From the NCBI GenBank assembly GCA_001874305.1, contig MPCU01000004.1, forward strand, positions 62,001-126,000: a stretch of 64,000 nucleotides of DNA, written 5' to 3'. The notes beneath the pieces are model-generated. The model ran no database searches and was not told where the DNA came from. It saw nothing but the letters and a program-made list of their open reading frames with translations. Both the position numbers and the translations under genes were made by a program. Shown piece after piece: positions 63,285 to 64,000 of the stretch. The first letter of the stretch is position 1. Each line of letters opens with the position of its first letter. The stretch is from Bacteriovorax sp. MedPE-SWde (GTDB lineage: Bacteria; Bdellovibrionota; Bacteriovoracia; Bacteriovoracales; Bacteriovoracaceae).

Positions 63285-64000
63285 ATGGCATTCTTTGAAA
63301 CAAGTCTCGGAAAGACATTCTACATAAAAAAAGGAAGAAAGGGCGACACTCCAATAATAGGTTGCCATGGTGGCCCAGGGGGAACACACAACTCAATAGC
63401 TCCCCTACTTGAATTGGCTACGGACAGACAGGTCGTAGTTTATGATCAAATTGGTTCCGGAAAATCATCCTTAACAAAAGAAAAGCACTGGAATATAGAA
63501 ACTTTTTGTAAGAACCTCGATCAACTAGCAAAACATCTTGGCTTCAAAGAATTTATACTCTATGGAAGTTCATGGGGAGGAACACTTATTCTTGAGTATT
63601 ACAAAAGATACCCAAAGAAAGTAAAAGGCCTAATTTTTCACTCCTCTCTTATATCATCTCCAGTGTGGGTTAAAGACGCAAAGAAGTTAATCTCTAAGCT
63701 ACCTAAGAAACAAATTGAAGTTATCAAGTGTTGTGAAAAGGTAGGAGCAACTGACTCAAAAGTATATAAGGAAGCTATTAAGTCATATTATCAAAAGCAC
63801 GTGTGTCGTGACCCTAAGGCCTATGCTCCAAGTAAAAAGAAGAAGCCACGTTTTAACGAAGAATTATATATGTATATGTGGGGTCCGAGTGAATTCTGTC
63901 CTACAGGTATATTAAAAAAGTATGACGGTACCTCACTATTAAAGAAAATTAATGTTCCGACTCTTTTTACAAGTGGTCAATATGATGAAGCAACACCAGC
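63285..64000 (+). CDS. Proline iminopeptidase-like alpha/beta hydrolase (partial)
   Basis: The first 238 residues of an alpha/beta hydrolase, cut by the window edge. ATG at 63285 is preceded by AAGG. HGGPGG (oxyanion region), the nucleophile motif GSSWGG (Ser near 97) and SGQYDEATPA with the catalytic Asp are visible; the final His lies outside. The combination of HGGPGG and GxSWGG fits proline iminopeptidases, which remove N-terminal Pro from short peptides. No signal peptide, so it acts on peptides in the cytosol. Confidence 0.85.
   Translation, partial: MAFFETSLGKTFYIKKGRKGDTPIIGCHGGPGGTHNSIAPLLELATDRQVVVYDQIGSGKSSLTKEKHWNIETFCKNLDQLAKHLGFKEFILYGSSWGGTLILEYYKRYPKKVKGLIFHSSLISSPVWVKDAKKLISKLPKKQIEVIKCCEKVGATDSKVYKEAIKSYYQKHVCRDPKAYAPSKKKKPRFNEELYMYMWGPSEFCPTGILKKYDGTSLLKKINVPTLFTSGQYDEATP

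Noticed and set aside
1-64000. tRNA, rRNA, insertion sequences, integrase or attachment sites
   Set aside because: All gaps are under 280 bases; none holds a cloverleaf or terminal repeats, and no recombinase gene is present.

Overview
The window is about 35% G+C, densely coded, and comes from a Gram-negative bacterium: it has lipoproteins, a TonB-dependent receptor, an RND metal pump with an outer-membrane channel, and many exported proteins of unknown function. The low G+C, the many secreted orphans, the split of genes between strands and the families present fit a Bacteriovorax/Halobacteriovorax-type member of the Bdellovibrionota. That placement is inference; no rRNA or other marker gene lies here. 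I found no tRNA, rRNA, CRISPR array, transposase or phage gene.

Layout. 1-7.3 kb: a partial gene, a lipoprotein, a 1151-residue exported protein behind a textbook sigma-54 promoter, gamma-glutamyltransferase and a secreted trypsin-like protease. 7.4-19.3 kb: a copper/heavy-metal block. A haem-binding-domain protein, an outer-membrane channel, an adaptor, a CusA pump and a DUF3347 protein form one operon, divergent from an ECF sigma factor and a membrane protein that is probably its anti-sigma factor. Both divergent start regions carry the same two-part motif (TTGTCACA-N16-CGTA). Next to it, copZ-copA-csoR is preceded by a CsoR-type operator. Two copper circuits of different logic therefore sit side by side. 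19.3-29.5 kb: a GreA-like factor, then an accessory metabolic block: a hexapeptide acyltransferase divergent (across a 16-bp palindrome) from a P450 / rifampin-phosphotransferase-like enzyme / UbiA-like protein operon, then a desaturase / methyltransferase / periplasmic protein run.

29.5-43.7 kb: an MMPL exporter, a lone receiver protein, a HelD-type helicase, SlyD, a small hydrolase operon, a PAS histidine kinase with phased 11-bp repeats in its leader, an antiporter, and a ferric-iron FbpABC transporter. 43.8-49.4 kb: on the opposite strand, TonB, a DUF4856 protein, an imelysin-family lipoprotein and a TonB-dependent receptor, which with FbpABC make a complete iron-import route across both membranes. 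49.4-57.5 kb: an orphan membrane histidine kinase, an ABC-F ATPase, a secreted zinc metalloprotease, exported orphans and a divergent lipoxygenase-family protein. 57.6-64 kb: a 1701-residue pseudokinase/AAA/GAF/histidine-kinase protein, a DUF924 protein and a truncated proline-iminopeptidase-type hydrolase.

The best candidates for something undescribed are the P450-phosphotransferase-UbiA-like operon (a possible hydroxylate-then-phosphorylate pathway), the ECF copper circuit whose presumed sensor lacks the usual zinc anti-sigma motif, and the lipoxygenase-like protein with altered iron-ligand spacing and no C-terminal isoleucine.
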